Positions 42,937 through 53,270 of a stretch of 64,000 nt of DNA are shown here, piece after piece; position 1 is the first letter of the stretch; every line of letters begins with the position of its first letter. The stretch spans positions 12,967,896 to 13,031,895 of the forward strand of contig CM076957.1 of the NCBI GenBank assembly GCA_039566865.1. Direction: 5' to 3'. The notes beneath the pieces were generated by a model that was given only the letters and a program-made list of their open reading frames with translations, was not told the DNA's origin and made no database searches. This DNA is from Aurelia coerulea (lineage: Eukaryota > Cnidaria > Scyphozoa > Semaeostomeae > Ulmaridae). A program made the position numbers and the translations under genes.

Positions 42937-43963
42937 GTAAGTTTTTTGCTCGCCTAACTTGCCCGCTGCCTGATCTCTTTAGTTTGGGTGGTTCCAGAAA
43001 AAATCCGGACCCCCCCCCCCTATGGAAGACTGCTAACCAAATTGGAAGGACCCGAATTTTTTATGATAAAATTTGCTGGATAGATCCGGATTTTGCCTCT
43101 TAAAGTACAAGAATGTCCGGATTTTTCAATTTTGCAGACAATTTACCCCCTATGGAAGAGTTTACCAACAACTTGTAGGTCTGGATTTTTCCAAATTTTT
43201 GTCAAATTTTTGGAATAAACGTGAGTGCAAGGAACCGCCAAGGAACAGAACAGACGACAAAACCTGCACTCTCAACCTTCTGCAAACTCTTGGCATTCGG
43301 TTTCAGAGTTTTCAGCTGTAGTATGAATCAATCAGCAGGAGTCAGCAGGGGTATTTCATTCACTATCCCTTGTTTATTATCTGCACAGCCTGAAGTTATA
43401 TAGGCCCATTTGTTTTCTAAGAAACTGAGAAATTGAGCTTGAGCCTGTACTGAAAGTTTCTCAAAATTATCAGCTTTTGAGTGCTGAAAGTTTTTTAACC
43501 CTTTCTTAGAAGTTCATTAGCTGTATGTGCAGGAACTCCCATGACTTTTTGATCATTTAATTGCCAGATTTTTTAAACAGATCTCATACATTAAACTCAA
43601 ATGGCTCTGAGTAAAGTACATCATCAAACTAAGGGCAAAGAGCAAGATAGAGTTCAAGGCGAAGAAAGTTTCTTTTGCATTGTTTTACTAGTAATACAAA
43701 ACTATATGAAAAACTATACTTGGGTTTCATAATTTTGTTGGTGCTCAGAGATTTAAGGTTCTTATGAAAATATATGATATGTCAATATTGATTAAATACA
43801 AAGAGATGATCATACAGGACAGGGCCTAAGTCATTGAAGTCATATCATATGAATAGGGTACATTACTGTACCTTTTAGTTGAAACCCTTGTGCAGATGGT
43901 TTGATTTGCTGTATGTTCTTTCTCAAATATTTTTTCTAACTACTTTTCTATTTCCTTTTACAG

Positions 43964-44025
43964 TTCGCAAGCAATGGTCATATAATAATATTGAAAATGA
44001 AACTCCTGAAGTGTTGGAAAATTAA
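43964..44025 (+). CDS. Candidate host gene, last exon
   Basis: Preceded by an excellent polypyrimidine tract and CCTTTTACAG. Two bases complete a Val codon with the final G of 42936, then RKQWSYNNIENETPEVLEN and TAA (44023-44025). An acidic C terminus. The intron (42937-43963) contains C-homopolymer tracts near 43007-43020 but no other feature that I recognise. Confidence 0.55.
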
Positions 44026-45190
44026 ACAGTTAAGAGATGATTACAGAGACAACAATTAGACTATGTCTTTATTTTTTTCCAGTAGCTCAACATTTTTGCA
44101 TACATTTTCTATTCAATGACTTGTGTTTCCAGTGAATTTCATATAATACTCACAAGTTGTTTATAAGAAACCGTGGTTTATAAGAAATTAGTATTTAGCT
44201 ATGGCCACAACTTTAAGAACTCTAATTCTATATCTGGGAAGTAGTAAGAAACTTTGATACTTAACTTTGACGATCTTATAGCAAGTTGTTGTAACCCTTA
44301 TTCTTGAGTAATATATGAACTCACTGTTTAATATTTGAAAGAAGTGAAACACTGTTTCTTCCTATCTGATGTTTTATTGTCTGATGTAAAGAGACATATC
44401 TGCAGCAGTTGCATTCAAAAATAAGAAACAAATTAAAAAACTTTCAGTGCTAAAATGGGAAGAGTTAATGTTGAATTAAGAAACTCTTAGTACCATGGCC
44501 ATATCCAAGTTTCTTACATAAAATGTGTAGTCTGCATTGTTCTTGAACTTGATTCTTTGGAATATGTGTATATGATATGAATTATAAATTGTGTATATGG
44601 TTATACAGAGTAGCTACAATTTCTCCAAAAACTGTGTCTTCATTCTCTGACTTTTTCTCTCATGGTACACTCATTTTTTTTATAAGAAACCGCTTATAAG
44701 AAACGGTAAGCTCGATTTTTCGAAAGTTAAGAAACAACCCTACCTGAATTGAAAAAGCTAAGAAACTTTTGTAATTTACAATTTTAAGTTTCCTTTCGCA
44801 CTCGAAAGTGTTTTGACAGTACACATTTATAGTAACTGTTTGGACATTATTTTGAGTGCAAATTATGTCATTTACTTGTTTTGAAATCTTACTAAGTAAT
44901 TTGGGAGCCCTTCAGACAAAACCAAATTAACTCTACACTTCTGGCATTAGAAATATAAGAAACACATAAAAAAATTTATGGTAGCAAAATGGCTCAAAAA
45001 TTTAAGAAACTGCCTACCAGCACCGGACCTTAGTTTCTTATAAAAAAAATTAGTGTATTGTTTACGTCCATCAGAACATTGTTTCATTGGCAAGATTCAG
45101 TAGGGGAGCCAGCTTCATTTGTACCTATATCACAAAGAAAGAAAATCAGATTTTCTTGCAAACAGCAAAAATAATGATAATGATACATGG
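44026..45190. repeat. TAAGAAAC interspersed repeat block
   Basis: Repeated TTATAAGAAAC motifs at about 44160-44220, 44385-44520, 44680-44770 and 44950-45060. The segments around ATATCTGCAGCAGTTGCATT and GAATTAAGAAACT recur at 60480-60650, and those around GAACTCTAATTCT at 58830, showing a dispersed family. The start probably includes the 3' UTR of the gene ending at 44025. Confidence 0.5.
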
Positions 45191-45389
45191 TCAAGTTGTA
45201 TCAGTTATATTATTTAGACATTTTAAGAGCGGTGTTGAAGGTTGATCAAGCACCTCTTCATGCACCTGGGAAATTCTAGGAGCTAGATAAAGCGAGTCTC
45301 CCAGTTTGATGTAAATTTCACCACAAAGAATCTGATAAACATTTGGCCTGCTCTTATCATTTCTAGCTCCAACATTTGGGTTGACAAAG
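45191..45389 (-). CDS. Candidate host gene (minus), last exon
   Basis: The acceptor (minus strand ATCATAG) precedes an exon beginning with the last base of a Ser codon. The frame reads FVNPNVGARNDKSRPNVYQI, LCGEIYIKLGDSLYLAPRIS and ends CLNNITDTT with TGA. Phase matches the exon at 46354-46455. A hAT-like element sits 22 bases upstream of the acceptor (in gene orientation), so normal splicing of this allele may be disturbed. No domain recognised. Confidence 0.45.
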
Positions 45390-45411
45390 CTATGATTCAT
45401 TGCATACACGC

Positions 45412-46080
45412 CAGGGACCGTGCAGCCATTGGGCTAGGGGGGGCTAAAGCCCCCCCACTTTTTTCAAAGATAGGTCTAAAAACTTTCACAAATATTGAAT
45501 TTTCAATATTTTCATACACGCAACTGCTGCATTTTCTGCGAGACCTTCTCAATGGCTAGATGTCTCAAACCCTGACTTCAATCAAATATGAAGCAAGCAA
45601 ATTTCAACAATCTAGCGATATCGAACTTTCATAAACAAGGAGCAAACACGATGTCCCTCTAGAAATTGTTAACGATTTCGTTAAGAATTATAATCCTAGA
45701 ATTATAAAGGCATCCAATTTTGGCACGTTTGCTCTGACAGATCTTCAGTAGTAATAGTTTTATGAGAAGAAATGCTTTGCTGTTAATTTTGTTGGTTGTA
45801 ACGACATGTCTCTTTTCATATTAATTGAAACCTTTTTTGAACCAAACTGTATACAGGCCTATACAGAATAAATATGGACGAATTAAGACTCCCATGACGG
45901 ACGATATAAGACACTATTTGGACGTATTAAGAGGGAAGTATTTTATTGAAAAGGGCGTTTTCCGACGTTCTAAAGGGCGTGGTCTCAAAAATTTTCCGGG
46001 GGCAAGCCCCCGGACCCCCATTTTTGCTCGCTTCGCTCGCCGTTCAGCCCCCCCACTTTGAAACCGCTGCGCGGTCCCTG
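45412..46080. mobile_element. 669-bp hAT-like non-autonomous element, 8-bp TSD
   Basis: Ends CAGGGACCG and CGGTCCCTG are inverted, with GCAGC/GCTGC just inside. ATACACGC is duplicated exactly at 45404-45411 and 46081-46088. A CAG-type terminus plus 8-bp TSD is the hAT hallmark. The interior has G/C tracts (GGGGGGGCTAAAGCCCCCCC, GGGGGCAAGCCCCCGG) but no transposase. Confidence 0.8.
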
Positions 46081-46353
46081 ATACACGCAGCAAAGTGATA
46101 GGGAGGTGGCACTTTCAATATAGATTTCAGGCCAAAACAAACGTATACATATGTCAAAGTCATACTTCCTAAACTTTGGGACGACAGGTTACAGGTTGGG
46201 AAGTAATGGAATAGAATCAAGGGGTCCACATATATGACTATGTGTTGTGAGTGAATCTGTATGATACCTCGACTGGGCCTAAGTCTAACTCCGCTCAAAC
46301 AAGAAAGCGATGCTTCATACAGCATTGAAGTTATAAATTAGGTGTCTTCCTAC

Positions 46354-46455
46354 CTGATGATGGGAACTAGGCTCCACTGGAGTTGCTTTCGAAGTACATG
46401 AATCATATCTTCCACTGTCTTCTCTCTTCTGATCCTTTCCGTCGGTCGGTCTGCT
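46354..46455 (-). CDS. Candidate host gene (minus), upstream exon
   Basis: The frame ends at donor GTAGGA (minus strand) after reading ADRPTERIRREKTVEDMIHV and LRKQLQWSLVPII, with two bases carried over to give Ser in the next exon. ATG at 46406-46404 is the only in-frame start after an upstream stop (about 46460), so either this is the first coding exon or an acceptor lies within. Charged N-terminal helix-like stretch. Family unknown. Confidence 0.4.
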
Positions 46456-47221
46456 TTAGTTTATGCAGCAAAACATTGAGGCACAGGGTAACAAGCGGTC
46501 TAAAACCTAGACTGACTACCTTGGTCCTAGTCTAAATTCGTACCAAAACATAAACAAACGATCGCAAAGCATGCCGGTCAACAGTCACTCTTTAAATTCT
46601 TCAGTGGATCTCTACAAACCTTCCTTGATAATTATAACGCTACAGCAACAAAAGGGACAACGACTAGTTCGAACAAAACGATTCAATAGGCCTTTATCAT
46701 AAATCGGACTTTGCAGGTACGTCATACATTGTTAGATATCAAAGACGTTTCGTAGTTGCGTATTATCGTACAATCATCAGGTAAAGTTTCACCACGAAAG
46801 CTCAGCATGCTGGAGAAGGCAATAAGGGGGAAAGGGGGAAATATCCGTATGTATCCGCACAGAGCGCTAACTTCAATGGGAATCGTATCGACTTTTTGGT
46901 CGAAATAATTGATAGTTTTGCATGGAAAATGATAAACAATGATATGAAAAGCTGAATTTGTTTGGAGCAATGTTTAATTTGTTATTTATTGCTTTTCCTC
47001 GACACAGCGCACTTCTCCATCGAATAAAACAGTCATTAGGTACGGCATCAATACAAAATTCAGTTTTTTTAAAAGCTCCAAAATATTTTATTTCTTGCAT
47101 TAGAATCTTCAAAGTTTGTTGCCATGAAGACCTCGTTAGGTTACAAATGCTGACTAAATTAGAACACAATGGCACAAGAACCTTTTGAGTAATGCGCCTT
47201 TGAAAATTTAGCCCTTTCAGA
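46456..47221. other. Spacer
   Basis: No gene recognised. The inverse of the 38356-38391 segment lies at 46560-46595. Short frames on both strands are unsupported. Confidence 0.3.
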
Positions 47222-47441
47222 CAATCAGTTGCAAAATTGTTGAGCCATTCTAAAAAATATGGTTTTTTGGCACTGTGCCCCCCGTCCCCCCTTTGCAATG
47301 TTGAAATCAGTCGCAAAAGTTGTAAATCGTTAGTTGCCAACAGAAAAGTCGCGTTTGTTTCCAATCAACATTGCAACGGGGGGAGGGGGGGGGCAAAAAC
47401 TTTATTTTTTGTCTATGGCTCAACAATTTTGCAACTGATTG
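47222..47441 (+). mobile_element. 218-bp MITE, copy 2
   Basis: Near-identical to 36814-37031 (a few substitutions and length changes in the G run), in the same orientation. Its right flank AGGTATCTATGTTCAAGTTA belongs to the foldback right limb. Confidence 0.7.
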
Positions 47442-47464
47442 TAGGTATCTATGTTCAAGTTAAC

Positions 47465-47955
47465 TATTACCCTGGATCAGAGTATTTTTAGTATATGGAA
47501 AAAAAATAAAAATTAAAAAAAATTTAACGAAAAAAAAAATTAAAAAAAGAGAAAAGAAGGGAGGAAGGAAAAATTATTTACGCAATTTACGCAGGCTTGG
47601 TAAAATGCGATAAATCAAATTTGGAGCACAATTTCCATTCAAACATCAGAAATATGATAAAGTACATGAAATAACACTGGTTTGCAAAATAAATTTGCAA
47701 AGTACTGCAATTTTGCTACTTTTTTCACGAAATTGTGATTCGGGAAGTTTGCGATTTTAACACCGTCAATCACGGAGTAGCAGCGAAATACGTAGCTGCA
47801 AAGGGTAATAAAATTTCATTGCCATATTTTTCCTTCCTCCTTTTTTCTTTTTTTCTTTTTTATAATTTTTTTTTCGAATACTTTAATTTTTTCAATTTTT
47901 TTCAAATACTTTAATTTTTTACAAATACTAAAAATACTCTGATCCAGGGTAGTTA
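47465..47955. mobile_element. Palindromic-ended element with 9-bp TSD
   Basis: Ends TACCCTGGATCAGAGTATTT (then TTAGTA) and the exact inverse. Inner arms are A-rich/T-rich with GGGAGGAAGGAAAAA against TTTTTCCTTCCTCC. GTTAACTAT lies on both sides (about 47456-47464 and 47956-47964). The paralogous foldback arm at 32733-32752 lacks the insertion and has a single copy, confirming the duplication. A 9-bp TSD recalls Mutator-like elements. Superfamily is not proven. Confidence 0.7.
47589..47827 (+). repeat. 239-bp sequence, copy 1, at the centre of the palindromic element
   Basis: From ACGCAGGCTTGGTAAAATGC to TTTCATTGCCATAT. By eye identical over 239 bases to 50518-50756. No coding frame or TIR of its own. 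Confidence 0.75.
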
Positions 47956-47964
47956 ACTATCGAT

Positions 47965-48052
47965 AATATTTTGAAAGTGATTCGCCATTAATTAAAGCTA
48001 AATTCACAGCGATAGAGTCAACCAAATCCGTATACTTTTTTGGGACATCCGG
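47965..48052 (-). repeat. Foldback arm, CCGGGTGTCCC family, right limb
   Basis: Reverse complement of 32641-32740 with substitutions, ending GGGACATCCGG then TA (48053-48054 region). With the left limb it brackets 15.4 kb of nested insertions. Confidence 0.6.
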
Positions 48053-48169
48053 TAAGTGCTATCCAAATAGTTAGAAATCAAAAAATTGATCGGATAACAT
48101 TTTTTTTCGTCCTGAAGGGGTACAGTAACCTTATTGCAGCGAGCGTAGCGAAGCTGACATTAAGAGGCC

Positions 48170-48345
48170 CTTTACATGAGAAATTTCAACCCGGGTTGAG
48201 TTGAACACGGGTTGAGTTTCAACTCGGTTGACGGTGTAAGCCTTCATCGCGTTTACATGAAGAAGGCCGAGTTGAAACTCAACACGGGTTCAACTCAACT
48301 CGGCAACTCAACCCGTGTTGAAATTCTCATGTAAACGCAATATTT
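48170..48345. repeat. MITE-like unit built of CAACCCGGGTTG iterons
   Basis: TTTACATGAGAAATTTCAAC at the left is inverted at the right as GTTGAAATTCTCATGTAAA. Between them CAACACGGGTTGAGTT and AACTCAACCCGTGTTG alternate in both orientations. Related units continue to 48650 and reappear at 49806-49865. Confidence 0.6.
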
Positions 48346-48655
48346 TTTCAACTCGGGGCGAGATTAGAATGCGAACAAAGGAGATCGAATCTATTTCCGC
48401 AATTATTCGAATATTTGAGTGGGCTCACATTCCTTCTTCTATTGTTTGCAACCATGTGACCTAATCTCAACCTGTGTTGAGATTTCATGTAAACGCAAGG
48501 CAAAATAAGCAATGCTGTTAAAACTCAACCCGTGTTGAAACTCGGTTGACGGTGTAAGCCTTGCTTGATCGCGTTTACATGAAGGAGGCCGAGTTGAAAC
48601 TCAACACGGGTTCAACTCAACTCGGGGCGAGATTAGAATGCGAACAAAGGAGAGA
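48346..48655. repeat. Further CAACACGGGTTGAG repeats
   Basis: Diverged copies of the preceding unit. GGGGCGAGATTAGAATGCGA occurs twice (48356 and 48621), each followed by ACAAAGGAG. A 54-bp segment (48491-48544) is repeated directly at 49806-49859. Confidence 0.55.
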
Positions 48656-48857
48656 AATCATAGTTGTTAGGTTTGGGCTCCTATCTTTGGTCTTAATTTT
48701 TGACCCCAAGACGAAATTATTTTCTATTATTGTTTTGATCGATTTGAAGCACATACCATGTGTTTACATTTTCCAAAAGGAAAGGGCCAAGAAAGACTTT
48801 CTTGTACACTTACATAATATTTTAAAAGATCTACCGTCCTGTCGATATTTTGCTTCG

Positions 48858-49598
48858 ACCGGGGTAAAGTGAACTACCCATGATTTTCTATTTTCTCATG
48901 TGAACATGAAGTCAGATGAAGAAGACCTTTTCAATCTCATTTGGTTCATAAGTCTGCCCTCAGAAAATCATAATTTGCAGGATAATTTTTCGCTCTGATG
49001 GCACAGAAATATATTCTGATACCAGCTCCCTGAAAAACCTCCAAACTTTGACAGCCGAAGTTTGACCTTCATTCAAAAATGAGGTTACTGATCCAAGAAT
49101 TTTGTTGGGATTTGATGAAGCAAGCATACCTATCGACATGAAAAGGATAAATGGCCATCACTGTGAAATTAGAATACAAATAATTGTTATAGATTTATAA
49201 CTATTTTTGGTTTTATTTCTGGGCGGAGGTTTCAGGGCAAAGTGAGCTACTTTGAAAATATTGTTTCTCTTTGTGGTAATTTGGTATTTATATGCAATAT
49301 AGTATTTTCGAAGAATATTCCCATTATTTTTCATCGACTTGTATTCAGGTCTCGCAATCTGACTCGAATTGGTGACTTAGACAATAGTTTTTGGGGTAAT
49401 ATTTGATCTGCAAAGATCGTTCTCAACATAGGTCACAATTTAATTTTTTTGAATATCACTCTTGTGAAATTTTTGGGTTTGTTTCGTTTTGGCATGCGAA
49501 GAACTACTTAGAGTTGCAAAATAAATCATATTTTCGGGTATTACCAGCATTATTTTGTTTTTATCGAACAATTGCTAAGTAGTTCACTTTACCCCGGT
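48858..49598. mobile_element. 741-bp MITE with ACCGGGGTAAAGTGAACTA ends
   Basis: Left ACCGGGGTAAAGTGAACTA and right TAGTTCACTTTACCCCGGT are exact inverses. No coding capacity recognised. The next element starts at the following base. Confidence 0.7.
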
Positions 49599-49797
49599 CC
49601 GGGGTAAAGTGAACTAGGTAGAGCGGTCGCCAAAGAAAGCTCTTTTGTGAGACAATGGAAACAGATTTGAAAAATATTTTTGCTGGATAAACTGACCCAA
49701 AGACATAATGTCAAAACAACGTTAAAAAGTTTGCCCTCAGCTACAGTCTCTTTAGGATATCCTTGAAAAACCTCCAAAGTAGTTCACTTTACCCCGT
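49599..49797. mobile_element. 199-bp MITE of the same family, back to back
   Basis: CCGGGGTAAAGTGAACTA (49599) to TAGTTCACTTTACCCCG (ends about 49796). The interior shares GAAAAACCTCCAAA with the larger neighbour at 49033, so it looks like an internally deleted relative inserted head to tail. Confidence 0.65.
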
Positions 49798-49805
49798 CTT
49801 ACCCT

Positions 49806-49921
49806 AAACGCAAGGCAAAATAAGCAATGCTGTTAAAACTCAACCCGTGTTGAAACTCAACACGGTAGATGCGACAAAGTGCCAATCGTGGATTATTTAT
49901 GTATGTATGTATGTATGTATG
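49806..49921 (+). repeat. 54-bp direct repeat, CAACCCG unit and TATG microsatellite
   Basis: 49806-49859 equals 48491-48544. (TATG)n at about 49896-49921. Together with 48491 it brackets the two MITEs. Confidence 0.55.
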
Positions 49922-50517
49922 TGGCTCCGCTAAACCTGCGCAGCAAAATTTCTTTCTGGGAGGAGGTGTTTGTGATTGGATAAAGCCAAATGGATAAAGC
50001 ACAAAACACAATATCTGCATTGTGTCATTCGAAAGGTAATTCTACCTGCAGAGTTCCTTTGGAAACCAAAACAATTATGGCTACATTCAAATTCAATCAA
50101 CTGTTCTGATTGCTTCAAATCAAACAATGCCCAAATCTTGAATCACAGACGGAGGATAGGATGATTGCCAAAAGAAGAAAGATTGCTTTGCATGCCTTAC
50201 TGCACCCGCATCCGGTTCTTAAGGGTCCAAATATTGATTTCTTCCTCTCGTACTCTATGCCAACTGTCATAACAAAGCTCTTATAGATGGAATGAATAAC
50301 TCACATTACTGCTTCTTGGGCTGCTTAGATTTAGGTTGCCATTAAAAATTGCAATTTTATGTTTATAGTGGTGCTAATAGCGCCATGAAGGTACTTTGTA
50401 GAAATAAAGAAATAAACTCAAAATTAGCTATCATTAATGCTTATGCCATCATTCTTTGTATGATTATGATATGATCAAAAAAAGCGGAAAACATGTCGGA
50501 AAATTGACCAGAATCAG
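49922..50517. other. Spacer
   Basis: Short frames on both strands are unsupported. Nothing recognised. Confidence 0.3.
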
Positions 50518-50756
50518 ACGCAGGCTTGGTAAAATGCGATAAATCAAATTTGGAGCACAATTTCCATTCAAACATCAGAAATATGATAAAGTACATGAAA
50601 TAACACTGGTTTGCAAAATAAATTTGCAAAGTACTGCAATTTTGCTACTTTTTTCACGAAATTGTGATTCGGGAAGTTTGCGATTTTAACACCGTCAATC
50701 ACGGAGTAGCAGCGAAATACGTAGCTGCAAAGGGTAATAAAATTTCATTGCCATAT
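50518..50756 (+). repeat. 239-bp sequence, copy 2
   Basis: Direct copy of 47589-47827 without the surrounding palindromic arms. Flanks differ completely. Confidence 0.75.
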
Positions 50757-51049
50757 ATATCCTCATAGAAGGGTTATCAGAAAAATCTACTAGGGGGCCC
50801 CACCAAAATAGGTCTAGACAAGGCTTCAAACAAGACAGGCATGCGATCAACTGTCAATAGACATCATTTACTTGAGATTCCTTACTGATAATTACCTAAT
50901 TTTTAGAATTGTACTTTAACTCGCATCTTCCCTTGCAAAATCCGTCCTTATGGGGAGGGGGGGGGCAGATAACTGCTCATGAATAGTAGTGAGTAACCAC
51001 CCCCTACCTCTCTAACGTTGGCAGACTATTCTTCTGAGCTGCACTCACT

Positions 51050-51660
51050 TAACGTCGTTAACAGCTAGTTATGTTATATATACAGTTAAAATTAAATTAT
51101 GTACAGTATCCTATCTACATTGCAGCTTCTTTTCCAGGGAATCGTGTTTTTAAGTTGTGTTCAGCTCGTATAAAACCTTTCAAGTTGCTTTTTGAATCCA
51201 CTAAGCCAAGCGAGCTTTTTGGTATGAATGGGAACATCGTTCCAGGCTTTAGGAGCCGAATAGTGAAAGCCTTTCTGGACGTATTCAAGGATATTTCTTG
51301 GGATTTTTGTTCCCTGCACTTCCTTGTTGTGTAATTGGAGTGCTGGGTTCTATGATGATGTTTATCCCAAAGGCTTTCCGGACATAGCCTGTTGATTATT
51401 TTGTGTATATATGTATTTCATTTACAACGATATCCCTTCAGTACTAAATAACAAATATAACTTACAGATCTGAAACTAAAAATATAAAAATAACAGATAT
51501 GTCCGGTCGATCGATCAAACTTTGTTAATCAAGCGGGCTCTGTCCTGAAGACGTTGTAGGGTATTTAATTTTGGATTTTGGAAGACTCCCCCAGATGACA
51601 TTGGCGTATCGCAGATGGCTTTCAACAAGGGCACGGTAAACATGGCCAGGGCCAGACAAT
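51050..51660 (-). pseudogene. LINE E relic, C-terminal RT part
   Basis: Minus-strand reading gives YRALVESHLRYANVIWGSLP, then after a frame change NTLQRLQDRARLIN, and further left FHYSAPKAWNDVPIHTK, the C-terminal block of CR1/Jockey-group RTs. No catalytic motif here. It belongs with 53040-53270, with about 1.4 kb of unrelated sequence between. Confidence 0.65.
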
Positions 51661-53039
51661 AATGTCCGACAGCGGCGCTGCCAGGAAATTTTTGACGAAA
51701 ATGGCTCGCAGGAAATTTCTCACTATTTCGAAGGAAAATTGTGGCATATTCTGGCATATTCCTAATTATCAAGCTATTTTCTCGTTCTATATTCCTTTAA
51801 TTTGCAACTAAATTTTCGTGATACGTCTTTCCACTATTTCACACTATTTGTACAATACAAATAGCTCCTGACCAAAATAAAAACTTCACAAGCTGGGTCA
51901 TATTGCTAGCTTTGTGAAAACAAAAGTTATTCAAAATGGGTTATACATATGGGTTTGTACCATCGTTTATTCAAAAGGCTTAGCTATCTTTTGAGTTCTT
52001 GCATAGGCACTTTAAGCTATGATTACTGTTTGAGAAACAAGTTCGAAAGAAAATTTCAAATCCATTATTTCTCATTTGCAGTGAAATAATCAGACTCCTT
52101 TTCCAATCAACATTTTGTAAAAACTTAACGTAAGAGGTAGACTTCAAGTCATCTGAGGAACTTTGTTGTTTGAAAAATGATCTATATCTGTTCCTTATTC
52201 AGAAATCGTACTACTATGAAAAATTTGTAATTCAGCTTTGTTCCGTCTTCCAAAACATGGACGGGAGAAGGAGGAAATATTCCATGAAATGACTGAATTA
52301 TCATATTTTAGGACTGGCTTTTCCGAGGGTAGTCTTAAACTAACCAAGCAATATCTCAAAAAAAGAGCACAGCTTTTCATCTTCATACTGATACCTCGTT
52401 TGTATTCATAACATTTGCTTTTAAAGAACCTAGATGTGATCCAGCTTGTGAAGCCTATTTCTGGGGCAGCCGGTGCATAAGACTCCTTGTAGGACTCTAC
52501 TCTCGGATCGCCAAAAGTATTAAGAAACTCGAGTATTGAAAAATATTGGTTAAGAAACATTTTTATTTTGTATGCAGCTTTTTTATTCTGCATAAGCATA
52601 CTTCCGTTTTTCGTCCTCATTTGTTACTCGCTGCTTCTTGAGTAATGCATATAATTGAGGCCTCTGTCAATTTAAGTTTTGATTAAAACCATCAAAACAC
52701 AAAATAAAGCTTTCATCCATGTAATTGAGTTGTTCATGAGATCTTCAGATGGAACAGCAACCATAAAACCCAAAGCAAATAGGTGGTTCACTAAACATCA
52801 GCTGGGATTGCAATTGTGTAAAATTAAGTTTACCCGTTGAAGAACAAGAAGTGTGATCCAAAGACTTTCCATTACCACCTAATTCAATGTAAATAGTATC
52901 CTTGTTTTCAAGTAAAATTGTGAATTTGGTGGGCTGTTCTTCAAGTAAAAGTTAGTTCTTTAGTTAGAATGCAACTTCATTCTGGATAGAATTCAGGGAT
53001 GCTGTTTCAATCAGATCTCACTTGCAGGAAATTTCGGCT
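51661..53039. other. Sequence separating the two halves of LINE E
   Basis: No LINE homology. GCAGGAAATTTC occurs at 51712 and 53028 near the two edges. A 141-codon minus-strand frame (52195-52620) reads APEIGFTSWITSRFFKSKCY, without recognised family. Probably a later insertion, though its ends are not defined. Confidence 0.35.
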
Positions 53040-53270
53040 CAGCTTTTTGAATTTTGCTGTCAGCAAGAAAAAACTTTTTTCCAGCCCTGCACATGGCCAA
53101 TACTCGTGTATTCCATTCTTTAGGGTTTGCGCTTAGTTTATTTATCTGCATCCATTCCGAGATGTTTCTTAATTCTTTGTGGGCATTTGTGATCAGATCA
53201 TCAACGTTATTAGTTGTTAATGTAACAAAGATAAGGCTCAAATCCTTACAGGTTGCCAGAGCATGCGGAG
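53040..53270 (-). pseudogene. LINE E relic, RT palm fragment
   Basis: Reads NNVDDLITNAHKELRNISEW then MQINKLSANPKE, the segment just after the catalytic Asp pair in LINE RTs. Sequence further 5' is missing. Confidence 0.6.

Noticed and set aside
36814..47441. 218-bp direct repeats as LTRs of a 10-kb retrotransposon
   Set aside because: Each copy has its own perfect terminal inverted repeats like a MITE. There is no primer binding site, polypurine tract, gag or integrase between them, and the outer flanks are not a direct duplication.
51071..51334. 87-codon plus-strand frame
   Set aside because: It is antisense to the C-terminal block of LINE E (YSAPKAWNDVP on the minus strand).
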